From 39-52-133 sp036523795 (lineage in GTDB: Bacteria; Pseudomonadota; Gammaproteobacteria; Burkholderiales; Gallionellaceae), in NCBI GenBank assembly GCA_036523795.1, contig DATDDN010000173.1, positions 1-33,079 on the forward strand: a stretch of 33,079 nt of DNA. Direction: 5' to 3'. The notes below the pieces were generated by a model. That model saw only the letters and a program-made list of their open reading frames with translations, did not search any database and was not told the origin of the DNA. A program made the translations under genes and the position numbers. Of this stretch, positions 32,984 through 33,079 are shown one piece after another; the stretch's first letter is position 1, and every line of letters starts with the position of its first letter.

Positions 32984-33079
32984 GGTCGGTGCCACGCCGG
33001 GCGGATCGCCACCCTCTGCAACCGTCTTCACTGCTTCGAGCAGCATCTGGCGCGACGTGATGATCGCACGGTCCGTCGT
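32984..33079 (-). pseudogene. C-terminal fragment of a Rieske-type ring-hydroxylating dioxygenase (large subunit)
   Basis: On the - strand, from the window end, 32 sense codons read TTDRAIITSRQMLLEAVK and then TVAEGGDPPGVAPT. This resembles the C-terminus of phthalate-4,5-dioxygenase-type alpha subunits (HLGTTDRAII...). The frame then runs into the glyQ start and stops. It is probably joined here artificially or by rearrangement. Confidence 0.55.

Noticed and set aside
1..33079. CRISPR arrays, rRNA, insertion sequences
   Set aside because: No regularly spaced repeats, rRNA-like segments or transposase genes were seen on reading.

Overview
The window reads as GC-rich chromosomal DNA of a Gram-negative bacterium, most likely a betaproteobacterium (a Gallionella/Sideroxydans-like relative is a guess from gene style only). 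It holds Lnt, a Pal-type lipoprotein, thiopurine methyltransferase, DUF1840, CorA, two SulP transporters and cyclic-di-GMP proteins. Both ends are incomplete. The right end carries an abrupt junction that looks like an assembly chimera, so this may be a whole metagenomic contig.

Layout. 1-5.3 kb (+): the tail of an EAL phosphodiesterase with a C-terminal receiver, an LTA-synthase-like sulfatase-fold membrane enzyme, and a GAF-PAS-GGDEF-EAL protein. 5.3-9.0 kb (-): a histidine kinase/response regulator pair, then a 67-residue protein overlapping a DUF599 membrane protein, then a Pal lipoprotein ending in a strong terminator. 9.4-13.1 kb (+): a second 67-residue protein, colinear with the first, coupled to a SulP transporter and followed by another SulP gene and a terminator. 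Both small-protein operons have 11-bp-spaced hexamer repeats before the -10, which suggests joint control by the neighbouring two-component system. 13.1-20.7 kb: corA, a DUF188 gene, lnt, a GIY-YIG protein, a Sel1-repeat protein, a secreted unknown, DUF1840 and tpm.

21.2-31 kb is accessory-like, less GC-rich in places and full of small unknown genes. It opens with an alpha/beta-hydrolase-caspase fusion broken by two -1 frameshifts in the same 9-base context. This is followed by small membrane and exported proteins. Next come a TPR-HEPN protein of the LA2681 type and a tight three-gene operon: a 77-residue stand-alone colicin E3-type 16S rRNase domain, a 104-residue acidic protein, and an ImmA/IrrE zinc peptidase. 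That operon is the best candidate for a little-described system: a toxin, a probable antitoxin and a protease, with overlapping reading frames and its own promoter. A FemAB/BioF2-like acyltransferase, a YciI-like protein, a twin-CX3C secreted protein and a small RHH-like protein follow.

Three copies of a CCCTCTCCC/GGGAGAGGG hairpin repeat and one 22-bp-arm inverted repeat lie between genes. No rRNA, tRNA, CRISPR array, integrase or intact insertion sequence was recognised.
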